Assembly: GCA_937884915.1 (NCBI GenBank)
Contig: CALAAN010000090.1
Location: 1-7,016 of the forward strand
DNA: 7,016 nt
From: an uncultured Oscillibacter sp.
GTDB taxonomy: Bacteria > Bacillota > Clostridia > Oscillospirales > Oscillospiraceae
Direction: 5' to 3'
Positions 5,173-7,016 of the stretch are shown one piece after another; the stretch's first letter is position 1, and each line of letters opens with the position of its first letter. A program made the position numbers and the translations under genes. The notes under the pieces are model-generated. The model had not been told where the DNA came from and did no database searches. It saw only the letters and a program-made list of their open reading frames with translations.

Positions 5173-6984
5173 TTACAAACTGAACCCCGGCTGGCTGACG
5201 GCCTCGGCAAGGTCGGGCTTCTGATTTTTCGCGATCATCCACACCGCCATTGCAATAATGGCGGCGACCGTTGGGTCGATGCGGCCGGTTGATTTGTTCT
5301 TCAGCGGCTTGATATTGCCGTTTCCGTCCTCGTGGCAGCGGACATTGCCAAATGTGGTTCTAAAGCATGTATTGTGTACGTGCAGCAGCGTGTGCCGCTG
5401 CATCAAGTCGTCCATTTCCTTCATCGCCGGGCTCATATTCTTCAGGTCCTGCGGGATCTCAATGGTGTTGACGATAGGGGAGAGCCTCTGCGTGATGGTT
5501 CGGCTCAAATATGGGTCAAATCCGATCATGCGCAGGTCAAATCGCTCTCGCGCCTCGCGGATGCGGGCCTCAATATCGTCATAATCGTTCACCGTGCCGG
5601 AACACAGCGTCAAAAATCCGGCGCGCGCCCAGTCTCGATAGGGAACATGGTCCCTTTTTTCAGCCTCATCGACCGTCGCTTCCGGCCTCCAGATGCCGTA
5701 TGGCCAGATCACGGCGGTGTCAAGCCCAGGCTGGGGCGGGAAGAGCAGCACAAATGCCGTCAGATCTCGGCTCGTCGACAGGTCGACGCCTCCGTAGCAG
5801 ATCATGCCGTCCAGCTGATGCAGGAATTCCTCTCGTGCGGCCTTCCTGCTTGGCCCCCACTGCGTTTTGTCATACAGATTGAGCGAGATCCAGCCGACCG
5901 CCTTCGTCGTGATCCACTGATTCAGGCGCAGCCAGCGGAAAAGCCGCTCGGCAGCCTCGCTTTTCTTGGCTGCCATGGCCTCCATGCGGACGTTGCGCAT
6001 GCTCAGGTGCTTGCCCAGCGAGGGATTGCACAGCTTCCACAGGCTTTCATCCCAAATGTCGATTTTTTCAAGGTCATCCGGATCGTCGCCGAAGAATGCC
6101 GTCAGACCGTACAGGATCGGCAGCCAGTTTTCTTCGTCGCGTTCCAGAAGGGCCTGTTCCGCGTCGGCAAGGTCCTCATCCGCGGCATGCCTTAGCGAGA
6201 GGACCTTGCGCGCGTCGCCGCCTTCCTCCTGGATGCGGCGCAGCTGCCGGGCATCGCGGATCGCGACGGCCTTATCATGAATCTCCCACCCAATGCTGCC
6301 GCGCTCTGGGTCGTCACCGGCTGTTGTCAGCACGATCCACACCGGTTGACGGCGGGAAGCGCCGGCTGCGCCGGTCATGATATCCCAGAGTTCGCGGGAC
6401 GGCTGGGCGTGCAGCTCATCAAAAATCACGCAGCTCGGCTTGTAGCCGTGCTTGCTGTACGCTTCGGCACTTAGCACTTGCATCACGCCGATGGTGACCC
6501 ACTTATATCCGCCGTTGCCGGTCTTGATCCGGCGGCGGTACTCGATGCGCTTGCGGCTCTCGGTGATCTTCAGCTCGCCGCGTGCGACCATTTTTGCCGT
6601 CCACGGCGCGCTCGTTGCCATGAAGACCGCCGCATTGTAGACGATCGAAGCGTTTTCCTTGTCCGCCGCGCAGATATAGACCTCGGCGTTCAGTTCGCCG
6701 TCGGCAAACAGGTGATAGAGCCCCAGCGCGGCCGCAAGCTCGCTTTTGCCGTTTTTCTTGGGGATCTCAAGATAGAGATACCAATATTTTCGCAGCCATT
6801 CGGCATTGATCGGGGCGGGTAGGTCCTCGGTGCCCGTTTCGGACACCAGCGTCCCGTAGAATTCCATCAACGCGCTGCGCTGCCAGTCATACAGGTTAAA
6901 AAGTTTGCCGGTATCGGTCGTCGGCAGCCGGCTGATAAAGTCGCAGACAAACTGTCCGGACTCCTGATCGTATCGCTCAGCCAC
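5173..6984 (-). CDS. terL: Terminase large subunit (ATPase and nuclease)
   Basis: A complete 603-residue DNA-packaging motor subunit of the HK97/Terminase_1 type. The N-terminal ATPase has an adenine-side region 'LYDWQRSAL' (31-39), a deviant Walker A 'PKKNGKSE' (75-82, K80 and S81), Walker B 'CVIFDE' (185-190, D189 and catalytic E190) and the coupling motif 'LTTAGDD' (219-225). The C-terminal RNase H-like nuclease has likely metal-binding aspartates D401 in 'GGVDLSTSRD', D490 in 'IGFDPY' and D570 in 'GRIDPTVAA'. It pumps DNA through the portal and cuts concatemers. The start is GTG 6984-6982: an in-frame TGA at 7002-7000 rules out a longer form, and AGGAG (6993-6997) lies 8 bases upstream. 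The 32 bases beyond belong to the end of the preceding gene (probably small terminase), whose frame is too short to identify. Confidence 0.97.
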   Translation of the reverse strand: MAERYDQESGQFVCDFISRLPTTDTGKLFNLYDWQRSALMEFYGTLVSETGTEDLPAPINAEWLRKYWYLYLEIPKKNGKSELAAALGLYHLFADGELNAEVYICAADKENASIVYNAAVFMATSAPWTAKMVARGELKITESRKRIEYRRRIKTGNGGYKWVTIGVMQVLSAEAYSKHGYKPSCVIFDELHAQPSRELWDIMTGAAGASRRQPVWIVLTTAGDDPERGSIGWEIHDKAVAIRDARQLRRIQEEGGDARKVLSLRHAADEDLADAEQALLERDEENWLPILYGLTAFFGDDPDDLEKIDIWDESLWKLCNPSLGKHLSMRNVRMEAMAAKKSEAAERLFRWLRLNQWITTKAVGWISLNLYDKTQWGPSRKAAREEFLHQLDGMICYGGVDLSTSRDLTAFVLLFPPQPGLDTAVIWPYGIWRPEATVDEAEKRDHVPYRDWARAGFLTLCSGTVNDYDDIEARIREARERFDLRMIGFDPYLSRTITQRLSPIVNTIEIPQDLKNMSPAMKEMDDLMQRHTLLHVHNTCFRTTFGNVRCHEDGNGNIKPLKNKSTGRIDPTVAAIIAMAVWMIAKNQKPDLAEAVSQPGFSL

Positions 6985-6992
6985 TGCTTGCG

Positions 6993-6997
6993 CTCCT
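6993..6997 (-). promoter_or_regulatory. Ribosome binding site deciding the GTG start of terL
   Basis: AGGAG on the minus strand, 8 bases before GTG 6984-6982 and just after an in-frame TGA (7002-7000). It fixes the terminase start at the GTG, since no other start codon lies between the stop and the conserved N-terminus. Confidence 0.75.
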
Positions 6998-7016
6998 GCT
7001 CAAGGCGCTGTCCTGA

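Noticed and set aside
5163..5210. Longer start for the small membrane protein (extra 16 residues).
   Set aside because: It lies within the terminase gene without a ribosome site and would add a non-hydrophobic leader; the start at 5162 has AAGGA at good spacing.
5772..5788. Two GTCGAC copies two bases apart, forming a short near-palindrome.
   Set aside because: They fall on the codons of the conserved nuclease motif GVDLSTS and are explained by that coding constraint.
6977..7016. End of the gene before terL (possible small terminase tail).
   Set aside because: At most 40 bases are visible and two frames end plausibly (at 6977 or 7000), so no product or frame can be assigned.
1..7016. Search for defence system, cargo gene, CRISPR array, tRNA, insertion sequence or attachment site.
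   Set aside because: Every part of the window is taken up by packaging and head-tail genes; I saw no repeat array, transposase motif or tRNA-like fold.

Overview
The window is a GC-rich (roughly 58-60% by eye) stretch of a tailed bacteriophage or prophage. Every gene I can support lies on the minus strand, so the biological order runs from high to low coordinates. It is a nearly complete HK97-type DNA-packaging and head/connector module of a siphovirus-like (long non-contractile tail) or related tailed phage. Purine-rich GGAGG-type ribosome sites precede most genes and the gene order is a common one in Firmicutes phages, so a high-GC Clostridia host such as a gut Oscillospiraceae-type bacterium is my best guess. 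This is inference: no host gene, integrase or attachment site is present to settle host or lysogeny.

Layout in reading order: terminase large subunit (6984-5173, GTG start); a small two-helix membrane protein (5162-4977); portal protein (4980-3691); an 83-base gap holding a possible 19-residue basic peptide ORF (3657-3598); S78-type prohead protease (3607-2918); HK97-fold major capsid protein with an N-terminal coiled-coil delta domain (2905-1661); gp6-like head-tail connector (1654-1343); an unusually long, apparently two-part head-tail joining protein (1329-706); HK97 gp10-like tail-completion protein (705-247); and the N-terminal part of a tail-terminator-like protein (250 to beyond position 1). 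The terminase small subunit should lie just beyond 7016, and the major tail protein, tape measure and tail genes beyond position 1.

The genes form one compact transcription unit. Gaps are 0 to 13 bases or 4-base ATGA overlaps, except for the 83 bases before the protease. Together they build the capsid: capsid protein with its fused scaffold assembles on the portal, the protease removes the delta domain, the terminase pumps DNA through the portal, and the connector, joining, gp10-like and terminator proteins close the head and join the tail. I see no terminator, no clear promoter, no tRNA, no CRISPR, no insertion sequence and no cargo gene.

This is mostly a well-understood phage module and I do not see a new defence or mobile system. 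The points most worth a second look are a perfect 14-base-arm inverted repeat over the end of the connector gene, the basic mini-ORF overlapping the protease start, the conserved-looking two-helix membrane protein between terminase and portal, the Cys/His cluster in the protease, and the two-part joining protein.
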